The notes under the pieces were generated by a model. That model saw only the letters and a list, made by a program, of their open reading frames with translations, did not search any database and was not told the origin of the DNA. DNA of 64,000 nt from positions 41,950 to 105,949 of the forward strand of contig NZ_FQXD01000014.1 of NCBI RefSeq assembly GCF_900129865.1, read 5' to 3'. The translations under genes and the position numbers were made by a program. Positions 35,416-45,142 of this stretch are shown piece by piece (within the stretch, counting starts at the first letter, position 1; every line of letters starts with the position of its first letter). This DNA is from Virgibacillus chiguensis. GTDB taxonomy: Bacteria; Bacillota; Bacilli; Bacillales; Amphibacillaceae.

Positions 35416-37548
35416 ATGTTATGTCAAAATTGTAATCAAAACGAAGCAACAGTTAATGTAGCAATGCAATTAAACGATCAACATATGCAAATGCATCTAT
35501 GCAATGAATGCTTCCGTAAAATGCAAGGTCAAATGATGAATGGTAGTAACTTTTTTTCTCAATCCCCATTTAGCAATGCTTATGGGTCATTTGCAGCATC
35601 AGGAAATGGTTCACCGAAAATGGGAACACGCACAAGACAACAAGCAGGAAATCAAGGAAATGGTTTGCTTGAACAGTTAGGTAAAAATCTAACTGATGAG
35701 GCAAGGGGTGGAAAGATTGACCCAGTAATCGGGCGAGACAATGAAGTGAAGCGGGTTATTGAAACATTGAATCGTAGAAATAAAAACAACCCTGTTTTAA
35801 TTGGTGAACCAGGTGTTGGTAAAACAGCTATTGCAGAAGGTTTAGCTTCAAAGATAGTAGAAGGGGATGTCCCAACCAAATTATTGAATAAAGAAATTTA
35901 TTTGCTTGATGTAGCATCACTCGTTGCCAATACGGGCGTACGAGGACAATTTGAAGAGCGAATGAAACAATTAATTCAGGAGTTGCAACAACGCCAAGAT
36001 GTAATTCTATTTGTTGATGAAATTCATTTACTAGTCGGTGCAGGAACAGCAGAAAGCTCACAAATGGATGCTGGGAACATCTTGAAACCAGCGCTTGCTA
36101 GAGGAGAGATTCAACTAGTTGGAGCAACCACGCTAAAAGAATATCGTCAAATTGAAAAAGATGCAGCATTAGAACGTCGTTTACAACCAATTATCGTTGA
36201 AGAACCAACTCCGGAAGAAGCGGTGCAAATATTAAAGGGTATTAAAGATCGTTACGAAAAATTCCATGAAGTACGCTATTCTGATGAAGTTATAGTAGCT
36301 TGTGTAAACTTGTCTAAACGCTATATCCAAGATCGCTATTTACCAGATAAAGCAATTGATTTAATGGATGAAGTTGGTTCTAGACTAAATTTAAATAATT
36401 CATCTAAAGATTCTGAGTCTATTCATCATCGTTTAGAAGAAATAAAAAAAGAAAAAGAAGCTGCGGCTGAGCGTGAAGATTATGAACGAGCAGCACACTT
36501 ACGTTATCAAGAAATTCAGTTGCAAAAACAGTTAGAAAAAGCAAAAGGGGAAGAGCAAGATATAGATGTAGATGTGTCTGATATTGAGTTAATCGTCGAA
36601 GAAAAAACGGGTATTCCAGTAACGAAACTACAAGCAGATGAACAAGAAAAGATGAAAAATCTTGCTAAACATCTAGGCGAAAAAGTTATTGGACAACAAG
36701 AAGCAGTTAATAAAGTAGCAAAAGCAATACGCCGTAGTAGAGCTGGTTTAAAAGCAAAAGAACGCCCAATCGGTTCGTTCCTATTTGTCGGACCAACTGG
36801 AGTAGGTAAAACAGAACTAACAAAAGTGCTAGCTGAAGAATTGTTTGGTACAAGAGATGCGCTTATTCGACTTGACATGAGTGAATACATGGAGAAACAT
36901 GCTGTATCTAAAATTATTGGGTCACCTCCTGGTTATGTAGGACATGAAGAAGCCGGACAATTAACTGAAAAAGTGCGTCGTAATCCGTATTCCATCGTTT
37001 TATTAGATGAAATTGAAAAGGCGCACCCAGATGTACAAAATATGTTCTTGCAAATCATGGAGGATGGTCACTTAACAGATTCTCAAGGTAGAACAGTGAG
37101 CTTTAAAGATACTGTCATTATTATGACAAGTAATGCGGGAACTGGAGATAAAACAATAAGTGTCGGTTTTAATAAAGATAAGCACGATTCTGTCTCCACG
37201 TTGGAAAGACTAAGTGACTATTTCAAACCAGAATTTCTTAACCGTTTTGATGCGATTATCCGCTTCAATGAGTTAGAAAAAGAACACCTATTAGAAATTG
37301 TAGATTTAATGCTTCAAGAGCTACAAGATACCATTGAAGAAAACAATATTTCAATTACCATTACGGACGAAGCAAAAGAAAAGCTTGTTGATGTAGGATA
37401 TGATGCACGATTTGGTGCACGTCCACTACGAAGAGTAATTCAAGACAAAGTAGAAGACCAGTTAACGGATCTAATACTTGAAAATGAAAATGTAAATCAT
37501 GTTCAAGTCGACGTCATAAACGACAATATCGTAGTGAAACAAGCTTAA
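35416..37548 (+). CDS. clpE: Clp protease ATPase subunit ClpE
   Basis: This 710-residue class I Clp ATPase has an N-terminal zinc finger (C3, C6, C29, C32), a Gly/Ser/Asn-rich linker (about 40-80) and a first AAA domain with Walker [10 protein letters not shown] (about 132-140). A UVR-like coiled segment follows ([15 protein letters not shown], about 355-370), then a second AAA domain with GPTGVGKTE (about 459-467). These features separate ClpE from ClpC and ClpB. It unfolds heat-damaged proteins for ClpP and is among the most tightly CtsR-repressed genes. GGAGGAG precedes the ATG. Confidence 0.95.
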   Translation: MLCQNCNQNEATVNVAMQLNDQHMQMHLCNECFRKMQGQMMNGSNFFSQSPFSNAYGSFAASGNGSPKMGTRTRQQAGNQGNGLLEQLGKNLTDEARGGKIDPVIGRDNEVKRVIETLNRRNKNNPVLIGEPGVGKTAIAEGLASKIVEGDVPTKLLNKEIYLLDVASLVANTGVRGQFEERMKQLIQELQQRQDVILFVDEIHLLVGAGTAESSQMDAGNILKPALARGEIQLVGATTLKEYRQIEKDAALERRLQPIIVEEPTPEEAVQILKGIKDRYEKFHEVRYSDEVIVACVNLSKRYIQDRYLPDKAIDLMDEVGSRLNLNNSSKDSESIHHRLEEIKKEKEAAAEREDYERAAHLRYQEIQLQKQLEKAKGEEQDIDVDVSDIELIVEEKTGIPVTKLQADEQEKMKNLAKHLGEKVIGQQEAVNKVAKAIRRSRAGLKAKERPIGSFLFVGPTGVGKTELTKVLAEELFGTRDALIRLDMSEYMEKHAVSKIIGSPPGYVGHEEAGQLTEKVRRNPYSIVLLDEIEKAHPDVQNMFLQIMEDGHLTDSQGRTVSFKDTVIIMTSNAGTGDKTISVGFNKDKHDSVSTLERLSDYFKPEFLNRFDAIIRFNELEKEHLLEIVDLMLQELQDTIEENNISITITDEAKEKLVDVGYDARFGARPLRRVIQDKVEDQLTDLILENENVNHVQVDVINDNIVVKQA

Positions 37549-37560
37549 AATTACAATGAA

Positions 37561-37598
37561 AAGCTACTGAGCACGAATAAGTGTTCAGTAGCTTTTTT
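37561..37598 (+). terminator. Terminator of clpE
   Basis: AAGCTACTGA and CAC pair with GTG and TCAGTAGCTT, with one mismatch and a short loop, followed by a run of T residues. Confidence 0.9.
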
Positions 37599-37601
37599 AG
37601 G

Positions 37602-37642
37602 ACTATAGGAAAGCAACTTAGATTTTATCGTATAAGCAAAAC
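37602..37642. repeat. Short dispersed repeat
   Basis: ACTATAGGAAAGCAAC and GATTTTATCGTATAAGCAAAACC carry both blocks. It begins 4 nt after the T-run of the clpE terminator. Confidence 0.75.
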
Positions 37643-37885
37643 CATTAAGAGTTGGTGGAAGTCTTTGCTTTTCTAATGAAAAATCGTCTAAGCTGAGCCA
37701 CGACGGAAGACCCACTTCATGATTTTGTCTATACCTGAAAACAACCGTTCAAATTCCACTTTACACCTAGTCTAAGGATAACTTTAGAGTACATCCAAAA
37801 AATGACTGTTTGTATCGTTCATAAATGCACCTTGTTTGCAAAAGAATAAACAGTAAACTCCAAAATGCAAAGGGTGCAGTTTCTT

Positions 37886-38758
37886 ATGTACAAAAGACAG
37901 CATATTTCCATAATAATTCTTGCTATACTTATCACCTTTATACCTTTTCAACCTGTACATAGTGATAATGTTACCAAGGATATGCAAGTTCATTTCATTA
38001 ATGTTGGTCAAGGTGACAGTATATATATTCGAACCCCGAGTAACAAACATATTTTAATCGATGGCGGACCCCCGAAATATGGAAAAAAGGTAGTCAATTA
38101 CTTAAAGCAGCAAGGTGTGAAAAAATTAGATTTAGTAGTAGCGACACATCCAGACATAGATCATATTGGCGGGCTCGTCACCGTAATGAAACAATTGGAA
38201 ATAAAAAAGATGTTAGATTCCGGTAAGTTGCATACAACGAAAAGGTATTCCAAATATATTCAGGAGCTTGTAAAACAGGAAATTCCTATATCAATTGCAA
38301 AAATGGATGAAGAAATAGAGCTTGATCCATTATTAAATATCCAAGTACTTAATACGTATCAACCGTCAAGGTCGAATAACCAATCTTCTATCGTTTTGCA
38401 AGTATCGTATAAGCAAGTTGATTTTTTATTTATGGGGGATGTAGAAATGGAACAAGAAAAAGATATTCGAAAAAAAGTCGATGCGCCAGTCGAGATATTA
38501 AAAGTCGCACATCATGGATCGAAAACAAGTTCTTCGCTCTCGTTTTTGCAATCCATCCAGCCGAATATAGCTATTTTAACGTACCATACGAATAACCGTT
38601 ATGGGCATCCAGTTGAAAGGGTGATTCATCATTTATATAAAGTAGGAGCTTCCATATATTCAACCGGAGCGTTAGGGCACCTAGTAATTCGTACAGATGG
38701 GACAACCTATATGGTCGAGCCCGAAAAAGAACCTTATGATGCTTTATATGCTAGTTAA
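37886..38758 (+). CDS. Secreted ComEC-type metallo-beta-lactamase-fold hydrolase
   Basis: This 290-residue protein begins with a signal-like hydrophobic segment (about 8-26). It then has the ComEC/Rec2 C-terminal style MBL domain: VGQGDSIYIRTPSNKHILIDGG (about 40-61), metal motif THPDIDHIGG (H88, D90, D92, H93), a later FLFMGDVE and AHHGSKTS. Stand-alone secreted versions of this domain are common in Bacillaceae; DNA or nucleotide hydrolysis is suspected but unproven. The ATG at 37886 follows AAAGGGTG; an in-frame ATG lies at 37865 without a ribosome-binding site. Confidence 0.87.
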   Translation: MYKRQHISIIILAILITFIPFQPVHSDNVTKDMQVHFINVGQGDSIYIRTPSNKHILIDGGPPKYGKKVVNYLKQQGVKKLDLVVATHPDIDHIGGLVTVMKQLEIKKMLDSGKLHTTKRYSKYIQELVKQEIPISIAKMDEEIELDPLLNIQVLNTYQPSRSNNQSSIVLQVSYKQVDFLFMGDVEMEQEKDIRKKVDAPVEILKVAHHGSKTSSSLSFLQSIQPNIAILTYHTNNRYGHPVERVIHHLYKVGASIYSTGALGHLVIRTDGTTYMVEPEKEPYDALYAS

Positions 38759-38823
38759 TTATTTACAAAAATATACAAAAGTGATATCATTATAATATAA
38801 AATTGATAGGTAGGTGTAGGCAT

Positions 38824-39669
38824 ATGAAGGAGAAACCAGCTTGGTCGTTTAATGGGTATGCGGGAGTTTTAATTATTGCATGTTTGTTGGCGGGTACGGT
38901 ATTTAGCTTTTTAGAACAACAATTTATTATTGGAATTCTTTGTGTCATCGTAGCTGTTACTTTAGGAAGTGGAATTACGTTAATTCAGCCAAACCAGTCG
39001 GCAGTTGTCATGTTTTTAGGGAAGTACATGGGAAGTATTCGGAAGGAAGGAATTGTGATAACCGTCCCTTTCTCTGTTCGAAAAATGATTTCACTACGTG
39101 TACGAAACTTTAATAGTAATCGCCTAAAGGTTAATGATGTTAACGGAAATCCAATTGAGATTGCTGCGGTTATTGTTTTCAAAGTCATTGATAGTGCAAA
39201 AGCCGTATTTGATGTGGATCAGTATGAACAATTTGTAGAAATTCAAAGCGAGACGGCAATTCGTGCGGTAGCTACCAAATATCCTTATGACTCTTTTTCA
39301 GACGCGGAACTATCCCTTCGTGGAAATGCGGAAGAGGTATCGAATGAGTTGAGAGTTGAATTACAAGAGCGTTTGAAGGTAGCAGGTGTAGAAGTAATTG
39401 AAACACGGTTAACCCATCTGGCTTATTCTACGGAAATTGCTCAAGCAATGCTCCAACGTCAACAAGCAAGTGCGATTATTGCAGCAAGAAAACAAATTGT
39501 GGAAGGAGCAGTAGGGATGGTGCAGGATGCCATTATGCAATTAGAGAAAGATGGCTCTGTAGAACTTGATGATGAGCGCCGTGTGGCCATGGCCAATAAT
39601 TTACTCGTATCCATTGTTGCTGATCAAGGCACGCAACCTGTTATAAACACAGGATCCCTATACCAGTAA
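38824..39669 (+). CDS. SPFH/Band 7 membrane protein
   Basis: This 281-residue protein has two close hydrophobic segments at the N terminus (about 8-48). The SPFH domain follows (about 55-210), with GIVITVPFSVRKMISLRVRNFNSN, AVIVFKVIDSAKAVFDVDQYEQFVEIQSE and VEVIETRLTHLAYSTEIAQAMLQRQQA. SPFH proteins oligomerise at membranes as scaffolds. This group lacks the long repeat tail of flotillins. The ATG at 38824 follows AGGTAGGTG. A 59-codon ribbon-helix-helix-like gene follows after 16 bp and is probably cotranscribed. Confidence 0.88.
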   Translation: MKEKPAWSFNGYAGVLIIACLLAGTVFSFLEQQFIIGILCVIVAVTLGSGITLIQPNQSAVVMFLGKYMGSIRKEGIVITVPFSVRKMISLRVRNFNSNRLKVNDVNGNPIEIAAVIVFKVIDSAKAVFDVDQYEQFVEIQSETAIRAVATKYPYDSFSDAELSLRGNAEEVSNELRVELQERLKVAGVEVIETRLTHLAYSTEIAQAMLQRQQASAIIAARKQIVEGAVGMVQDAIMQLEKDGSVELDDERRVAMANNLLVSIVADQGTQPVINTGSLYQ

Positions 39670-39685
39670 TTAAAAGAGGGGTTTT

Positions 39686-39865
39686 ATGGCAAAAAAGAAA
39701 AGCTTTCCGTTACGGATGGATCCAAAGTTGTATGAAATATTGCAAGTTTGGGCTAAAGATGAATTTCGCAGTGTAAATAGTCATATAGAATTTCTGTTAC
39801 GAGAAGCAACTAAAAAAGCGGGTAGACTACCAAAGAGTGAAGATAAAAAAATAGGAGAAGATTAA
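39686..39865 (+). CDS. Small Arc-type ribbon-helix-helix protein
   Basis: This 59-residue protein begins MAKKKSFPLRMDPKLYEILQ and continues AKDEFRSVNSHIEFLLREA, the beta strand plus two helices of Arc/MetJ-type DNA-binding proteins. AAAGAGGGG lies 5 nt before the ATG. It is 16 bp behind the SPFH gene and followed by a terminator, so the two form an operon. The same pairing can be found in other Bacillaceae as I recall. Whether it binds DNA here or has been adapted as a partner of the SPFH protein is unknown. Confidence 0.8.
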   Translation: MAKKKSFPLRMDPKLYEILQVWAKDEFRSVNSHIEFLLREATKKAGRLPKSEDKKIGED

Positions 39866-39870
39866 ATGGT

Positions 39871-39913
39871 AAAGCTTGCAAAAAGCCAAGGTGGCATTCT
39901 GCAAGCTTTTTTT
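39871..39913 (+). terminator. Terminator of the SPFH/RHH operon
   Basis: AAAGCTTGCA (39871-39880) pairs with TGCAAGCTTT (39900-39909). A run of seven T residues closes the hairpin. Confidence 0.88.
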
Positions 39914-40086
39914 GTACTTATTTTATGTAATGAGTCACATTCCATATAAACTTTTCCATAGTTATCCCGAACATATAGCTTGTGTGTTTATAAAACAATC
40001 ATTGTATAAAAAATAGCAAAAGTGTTGATAAATAGCGCGCTGAAAATATGTCGAGAAAAACTTGTTACATATTTGCTAAAAAAAGG

Positions 40087-40136
40087 TTGACGAGTGAGTT
40101 ATTATGTTATATGGTTAGTTACATAAGTAATTAACC
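40087..40136 (+). promoter_or_regulatory. Promoter and palindromic operator of the GntR/ABC operon
   Basis: TTGACG (40087-40092) and TATGGT (40110-40115) are 17 nt apart. The palindrome GGTTAGTTAC-ATAA-GTAATTAACC (40113-40136, one mismatch) overlaps the -10 and start site. That position fits autorepression by the YtrA-like regulator encoded 16 bp downstream. Confidence 0.7.
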
Positions 40137-40151
40137 AATGAAGGTGATGAG

Positions 40152-40520
40152 ATGAAGCCTAAATTAGATGAAAGCAAACCGATCTTCTTGCAAATTAAAG
40201 AGCAGTTGGAAGATTCGATTATAACTGGTGCTGTAAATCCTGGCGAACGAGTACCATCGACAAATGAATTTGCCAGTTACTATAAGATAAATCCGGCAAC
40301 GGCTGCAAAAGGAATTAATGAACTCGTTGATGAGTCCATTTTGTATAAGCGAAGGGGTGTAGGTATGTTTGTAACGGACGATGCAAAGCAATTATTAATT
40401 GATAAGCGAAAGCAATCCTTTTACAAAAATTATGTATTACCGTTAAAAAGTGAAGCAAAGAAACTGCATATTAGTCAATCAGAGTTGGAAAAAATGGTAG
40501 AAAGGTTGGATGAAGAATGA
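40152..40520 (+). CDS. GntR-family regulator, YtrA-like
   Basis: This 122-residue protein has a winged helix-turn-helix starting PIFLQIKEQLEDSIITGAVNPGERVPSTNEFAS (about 10-43) and a short C-terminal dimerisation helix, the YtrA subfamily layout. Such regulators usually repress their own ABC transporter operon and respond to cell-envelope stress or antibiotics. Its stop overlaps the ATPase start by 4 bp. A palindrome over the promoter is the probable operator. Confidence 0.9.
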   Translation: MKPKLDESKPIFLQIKEQLEDSIITGAVNPGERVPSTNEFASYYKINPATAAKGINELVDESILYKRRGVGMFVTDDAKQLLIDKRKQSFYKNYVLPLKSEAKKLHISQSELEKMVERLDEE

Positions 40521-41392
40521 AAATTGAAGTTAGCCAGTTGACAAAGCAGTATAAGAACAAGTTTGCTTTAAACCATGTTTCCTTCACCTTAGAAGAACCG
40601 AAAATTTACGGATTGTTAGGAAGGAATGGCGCTGGAAAAACAACGTTCATGGATATGCTAGCAGGAAATATTTTACCAACAAAGGGCGATATTTTCGTAA
40701 ACGGAGAGAAACCATTTGATAATCGACATGTACAGGAAAATGTTTGTTTGATTAAAGAAGGAAATAACTTTAAAAAAGAGTGGAAAGTGAAAGAGGTAAT
40801 TCGACTTTATTCATTTTTCTATCCAAAGTTTGATCAACAGTTAGCGAAACAGTTATTAGAAACGTATAACTTGAATCCAAATGCAAAAGTAAAGACACTT
40901 TCCAAAGGAATGGAATCCGCACTCGGTATAACTGTTGGATTAGCTAGCAAGACGCCAGTTACCATTTTTGATGAGCCTTATATTGGGTTGGACGCTGCAG
41001 CGCGAAAACAATTTTATGATGTCATGTTGCAAGAGTATGAAAGTGAAAAACGAATGATTATTTTTTCCACGCACTTAATTGATGAAGTGAGTCTTATGTT
41101 TGAAGAAGTGCTTATATTACAACAAGGGGAATTGGTATTGCAAAAATCTGCAGAAGCATTACGCCAACAAACGATTTCTGTAACCGGACGACAAGAACAA
41201 GTGCAGCAGTTTATAAAAAATAAACAATTAATTAGTAAGAAAGAATTCATGGGTACAATGACTGCTTATGTATTTGCAGATAGGCAAGAAGCAATAGAAG
41301 AAGGGATGGAAGTTGAAAGTATTCCAACGCAAGACTTAATGATACAGTTAACAGAAAAAGAAAGAGAGGATCGCCATGAAGCAATCAGTTAA
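40517..41392 (+). CDS. ABC transporter ATP-binding protein, YtrB-like
   Basis: This 291-residue ATPase has Walker A GRNGAGKTT (about 35-43), a signature region LSKGMESALGITVGLAS (about 129-145) diverged from LSGGQ, Walker B VTIFDEP near 150-156, and a switch histidine in FSTHLIDEV. The length matches B. subtilis YtrB. It is translationally coupled to the GntR gene and to the membrane gene that follows. The diverged signature is seen in this subfamily. The substrate is unknown. Confidence 0.88.
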   Translation: MKIEVSQLTKQYKNKFALNHVSFTLEEPKIYGLLGRNGAGKTTFMDMLAGNILPTKGDIFVNGEKPFDNRHVQENVCLIKEGNNFKKEWKVKEVIRLYSFFYPKFDQQLAKQLLETYNLNPNAKVKTLSKGMESALGITVGLASKTPVTIFDEPYIGLDAAARKQFYDVMLQEYESEKRMIIFSTHLIDEVSLMFEEVLILQQGELVLQKSAEALRQQTISVTGRQEQVQQFIKNKQLISKKEFMGTMTAYVFADRQEAIEEGMEVESIPTQDLMIQLTEKEREDRHEAIS

Positions 41393-42077
41393 AGGGTTAA
41401 TTTATTTTTTATTAGTGGAAATTCGCAGGCCATTAATCATTTTTTGGACCATTTTATTTACTATTTTACTTGTTTCACTCGCTTTTTCTTATTGGCTATC
41501 ACAAATAGAAGAAGGCCCTTTTACTTTTAGTTTAACAGGACCTATCTATGTGTTCTTTAGTGTTTGGGGATTTATTTGTATTAAAGAAATTATTCCTTTT
41601 TCGATTAAGCTTGGCGCTACTCGGAAGCAAATATGGAGTACCATCGGTCTATTTTTCCTTAGTTTAGCAATGATCAAAGCCGTATTTGTTCAATTTTTAC
41701 GAGAAGCGATATGGATAATCAACGATTGGGTTGGCATTGATGTTTTTAGGTTTTTACACCCTGCTCATTTTCTTACCGATAACTGGTATAGCCGTATGGT
41801 CATAGATGTTGCTATTTTTTCCTTTCTCTTTGTAATATCTTATGTTATTGGCTTTGTATTCTATAAGTACGGGCTCATTGGCGGTGGAGGTTTGTTAGGG
41901 GTTATTTTACTTGCTTTACTGATGACAATTGCCACAGGGGACTTTGCCCAATTTGTACGAGAAATGATAGCGAACATGAGTCTTACTTTTTATATACAAT
42001 TGTTTGCAGTGAGCGTCGTGCTTTACCTGTGCTCTTTCTTACTCATCCGTCGAATGACAACGATAAAAGTTCAATAA
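41376..42077 (+). CDS. ABC transporter membrane subunit
   Basis: This 233-residue protein has about six hydrophobic helices and no soluble domain. Its gene overlaps the ATPase gene by 17 bp, which marks it as the permease partner. The sequence is poorly conserved and no named family is recognised with confidence. The small size fits YtrC/YtrD-type half transporters that dimerise. Confidence 0.8.
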   Translation: MKQSVKGLIYFLLVEIRRPLIIFWTILFTILLVSLAFSYWLSQIEEGPFTFSLTGPIYVFFSVWGFICIKEIIPFSIKLGATRKQIWSTIGLFFLSLAMIKAVFVQFLREAIWIINDWVGIDVFRFLHPAHFLTDNWYSRMVIDVAIFSFLFVISYVIGFVFYKYGLIGGGGLLGVILLALLMTIATGDFAQFVREMIANMSLTFYIQLFAVSVVLYLCSFLLIRRMTTIKVQ

Positions 42078-42088
42078 TCTTTAGCTTT

Positions 42089-42130
42089 CCCTATCCACAT
42101 GCTTTGTTAGTTTGAAGCAAATGGATAGGG
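42089..42130. terminator. Bidirectional hairpin between convergent ABC operons
   Basis: CCCTATCCA and GCTT pair with AAGC and TGGATAGGG, with two mismatches. T-rich sequence on both sides is modest. The position between convergent operons supports a terminator. Confidence 0.6.
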
Positions 42131-42142
42131 TAATGATTTATT

Positions 42143-42922
42143 TTATTGGCTTCGACGAATAAAAGTCCGGTTAAAACGATAGATGGATGCTAGTAGTATA
42201 AGCGCAATGAGCACGATACTTATAATCGTTGTATACATCAATTCAGAAGATACGTCGCCGGTAACAAGGAGTTCTTGAATATACACGGATAAATTAGTTG
42301 GACTCCATGCTAAACGGATTCCTAGTAAGCTTGTTACAAGACTGATACCAGCTGTTGTCCCGATGGTTGCAAAAGCGACTATGCCAGGTGATTGTGTTAC
42401 CGTATTAAAGAAAATGGAAACGGTGCAAACAAACAGCAACCATAGCCCGTAGTAAAAAATGACAGCGAGCAACATAGAGAAAGTGATTTCCCCATAAAGT
42501 ATGTTCGTATAATACCAGCTCGCCATCATACCAATAATAAAAGCAGCGAAGACGAGTAAAAGGAGGGAAAGCCACTTCGCAAGCACAAATTTGGTATATG
42601 ACACAGGTTTGACAAGGACAAGCTCTATAACTCCGCTTTTTCGCTCCCCACTAATGATACCCATGGATAAGAGGACAATAACTAGAACACCTAACGTAGA
42701 ATATTGGCTTACACTCATCATGATGGCATCAGCAGGTGAAAACGTAGGTAACTCAATTACTGCACCACCTTCTAAACCACCAACCGATTCTAAGATATCT
42801 GGAAGGTAGTAATTTGTGATCGGATCCATAATAGCTAAAAGAATAAAAACGAGAGGAACCCATATCCACTTTTTATTACGCCAATTTTCTAACACTTCTT
42901 TTTTAAAAAGTACTTTCATCAT
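42143..42922 (-). CDS. ABC-2 type permease, YxlG-like
   Basis: This 259-residue membrane protein has six helices. A first extracellular loop follows helix 1 (about 35-65), and SGERKSGVIELVLVKPVSYTKFVLAKW (about 89-115) is the cytoplasmic coupling segment typical of ABC-2 permeases such as YxlG and NosY. The gene overlaps the ATPase gene by 4 bp. With the ATPase and PLDc_N-type protein upstream it resembles the yxlE-yxlF-yxlG set of B. subtilis. The substrate is unknown. Confidence 0.85.
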   Translation of the reverse strand: MMKVLFKKEVLENWRNKKWIWVPLVFILLAIMDPITNYYLPDILESVGGLEGGAVIELPTFSPADAIMMSVSQYSTLGVLVIVLLSMGIISGERKSGVIELVLVKPVSYTKFVLAKWLSLLLLVFAAFIIGMMASWYYTNILYGEITFSMLLAVIFYYGLWLLFVCTVSIFFNTVTQSPGIVAFATIGTTAGISLVTSLLGIRLAWSPTNLSVYIQELLVTGDVSSELMYTTIISIVLIALILLASIYRFNRTFIRRSQ

Positions 42923-43827
42923 GCATCGTTCACCGCCTTCATAAACATTTCTTCTAGTGTAGCTTGCTCAAGTTTAAATGCTAATAAAGGCCACTTTTCA
43001 TCCACGGCTTGTTGCAATATTTCTTGTCTTGCTGTTTCTATATTAGTAGCAATCACTTGTACGGTGTCTCTTTCTAGTAATGTTCTTGTAACATGAGGAA
43101 GAGCTGCCACTTTCTTTTGATAAAATGCTTGGTTTTCCAAGAATTGTAACGTTATTTTTGTCGTTTGATATTTTTGACGTAAGTCCTTCATTTTTCCTGA
43201 TTCAATCATTTCTCCTTTACGTAATAAAATTAATTCATCACTAATTTCATCCGCATCACTTAAAATATGGGTGGAGAATAATACAGTCATTTCTGTTTTT
43301 AGCTGTTCCAGTAACGTAAGCACTTCTCTACGTCCGATCGGATCAAGGGATGATACAGGTTCGTCGAGCATGAGTAGCTTCGGTTGATGGATAATTGCTT
43401 GGGCAATGCCGAGGCGTTGCTTCATACCACCTGAATAATTGCCAATTCGTTTGTTTTTTGCTTCAGAAATCCCTGTTATATCAAGTAGTTCCGCACTTCT
43501 TTTACGTGATGCGGTCTTGGTTAGACCACCCAGCTGTCCGCTATAGACGAGAAATTCACTTCCTGTCATCCATGAATAGAATACAGGCTGTTGTGGCAAG
43601 TAACCAATAAGCGTTCGCCTATCGATACTTTTATGTTTGTCAAAAATAATTTCTCCCGATGTAGGTTGTAAGAGACCGGCAATCATTTGTAGTGTCGTCG
43701 TTTTTCCAGCACCATTTGGACCAATTAATGCAATACATTGATGTGGAGTGAATTGATAGGCCAGATCTTTTACCGCATATGTATTGTTAAACTGCTTTGC
43801 CAAATTAGAAACAGATAAAATCGTCAT
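42919..43827 (-). CDS. ABC transporter ATP-binding protein, YxlF-like
   Basis: This 302-residue ATPase has Walker A GPNGAGKTT (about 36-44), signature YSGGMKQRLGIAQA (about 132-145), Walker B LLMLDEPVSSLDP (about 153-165) and switch FSTHILSD. An extra C-terminal domain of about 80 residues is usual for ABC-2 exporters. Its ATG directly follows the TAA of the small PLDc_N-type gene. It is the motor for the permease encoded next. Confidence 0.92.
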   Translation of the reverse strand: MTILSVSNLAKQFNNTYAVKDLAYQFTPHQCIALIGPNGAGKTTTLQMIAGLLQPTSGEIIFDKHKSIDRRTLIGYLPQQPVFYSWMTGSEFLVYSGQLGGLTKTASRKRSAELLDITGISEAKNKRIGNYSGGMKQRLGIAQAIIHQPKLLMLDEPVSSLDPIGRREVLTLLEQLKTEMTVLFSTHILSDADEISDELILLRKGEMIESGKMKDLRQKYQTTKITLQFLENQAFYQKKVAALPHVTRTLLERDTVQVIATNIETARQEILQQAVDEKWPLLAFKLEQATLEEMFMKAVNDA

Positions 43828-44031
43828 TTATTGCTGTCTCCTTCCGAATAAAAAGTATAAAATGGGGCCAATAATATTAAGAAAAATGATGATAATGAAC
43901 CATAACCACTTAGGACCATTTGTATTTTTGGCTTTTGTCCAATCAATGAGTGCAACAATCACTAATATAACTTGAATAATGATAAGCGGTGCAACGACAG
44001 CCCAGTTAATAGAATGTAAAATATCTTCCAT
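43828..44031 (-). CDS. PLDc_N-type small membrane protein, YxlE-like
   Basis: This 67-residue protein has two transmembrane helices separated by the conserved turn DWTKAKNTNGPKWLWFI and the end IGPILYFLFGRR. That is the phospholipase-D N-terminal-like (PLDc_N) domain found alone in YxlE. AAAGGAGAG precedes the ATG at 44031. In the yxl operon of B. subtilis the YxlE protein takes part in anti-sigma control of SigY; no SigY gene is visible here, so a transporter accessory role is more likely. Confidence 0.85.
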   Translation of the reverse strand: MEDILHSINWAVVAPLIIIQVILVIVALIDWTKAKNTNGPKWLWFIIIIFLNIIGPILYFLFGRRQQ

Positions 44032-44045
44032 TATCCATCTCTCCT

Positions 44046-45140
44046 TTAACGAGTTAGCAAAATAATACTGAGCGTAAACAGTGAAAATACGAATAGTATT
44101 CCCCAAGATTTAGGGTTTCCCCAATTAAACGTCCAACCAATTCCAAAACGTTTTTCTAAAAAAATTGACGGATCCTGTTTATTAACATAAAATACGCCTA
44201 GTTTCCAATAGCGGTCATTGTCACGATCAATAATTTTATCGTTTCGCTCATCCGCTATTTTTACTCTACTACCACCTTGACCAGTAGAGAATGCTAAATA
44301 GATAACGCCAACTAACATAAGCCCATGAATAATGACAGATGCAACAGTAAATACATGGTTACCTTTAGGAAGAAGAGAAATAAATTGTGCTACAAAGAGC
44401 CATATCGTGAGCAATATACTGCTAGCGATCATATACAGTGACCAGCGTCTTCGAAAAATGACATTTTGTTGTAAAGATCTATCTGGATTTTCCGAACTAA
44501 TCTGTTGCTTTACCTTTCCAATGAGAATATTGACTGCGAAGAATAACGCGATTAGAAATAGCTGGGTTAACGGTAAAGCAAATACGGATAAATAAGATTT
44601 GGAAACAAAATTTGTCGCTTCACCGAGAAAATCAAAGTTAGTCGGCAATTGATCTGGAAATTGGGCATACCATACATATGTCAGTGTGGTAGTGGTTAGG
44701 AAAATTAGAAATGGTATGATAAACCATTTATTAGAAAACCTTAGTTGCTGCGTACGAAACGTTGTGTGAACCATGACTTTTTCTGTTTTATCGTCCCACC
44801 ATGTAGCGGCTTTTTTCCGTTGCTTCATTATCCTGTGAAAATAAAGATAAATAAAGAATTCAATGATCATATAGCCAAAAATGAGAAAGGTGAGAAATAT
44901 GCCTCCTGTTTTATCTTCCATGATCGATTCGGGCGAAACTAATACAATTCCAAACATAACGATGCTTACAACTACTGTCAGTAAAGCGTATTTTTTTCGT
45001 AATTGTTTCATTTCTGAGGTTGCATATATTTCTTCAGGGATGGACACACCAAAGCTTTCTGTTTTCCTAGTCAAATAGGGTATGAAAATGAAAAAAAGTG
45101 CTAGTGGAATAAATGTGATAGCTAAACTAAAAGTGTTCAT
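44046..45140 (-). CDS. DUF1648-type integral membrane protein
   Basis: This 364-residue protein has about eight helices. A DUF1648-like segment in the middle reads TYVWYAQFPDQLPTNFDFLG (about 156-175), and a C-terminal soluble-membrane module (DERNDKIIDRDNDRYWKLG then YVNKQDPSIFLEKRFGIGWTFN) resembles DUF5808. Both occur in envelope-stress operons of bacilli with GntR regulators. It lies 2 bp downstream of the GntR gene and 14 bp upstream of the PLDc_N-type gene. The function is unknown. Confidence 0.8.
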   Translation of the reverse strand: MNTFSLAITFIPLALFFIFIPYLTRKTESFGVSIPEEIYATSEMKQLRKKYALLTVVVSIVMFGIVLVSPESIMEDKTGGIFLTFLIFGYMIIEFFIYLYFHRIMKQRKKAATWWDDKTEKVMVHTTFRTQQLRFSNKWFIIPFLIFLTTTTLTYVWYAQFPDQLPTNFDFLGEATNFVSKSYLSVFALPLTQLFLIALFFAVNILIGKVKQQISSENPDRSLQQNVIFRRRWSLYMIASSILLTIWLFVAQFISLLPKGNHVFTVASVIIHGLMLVGVIYLAFSTGQGGSRVKIADERNDKIIDRDNDRYWKLGVFYVNKQDPSIFLEKRFGIGWTFNWGNPKSWGILFVFSLFTLSIILLTR

Positions 45141-45142
45141 AG

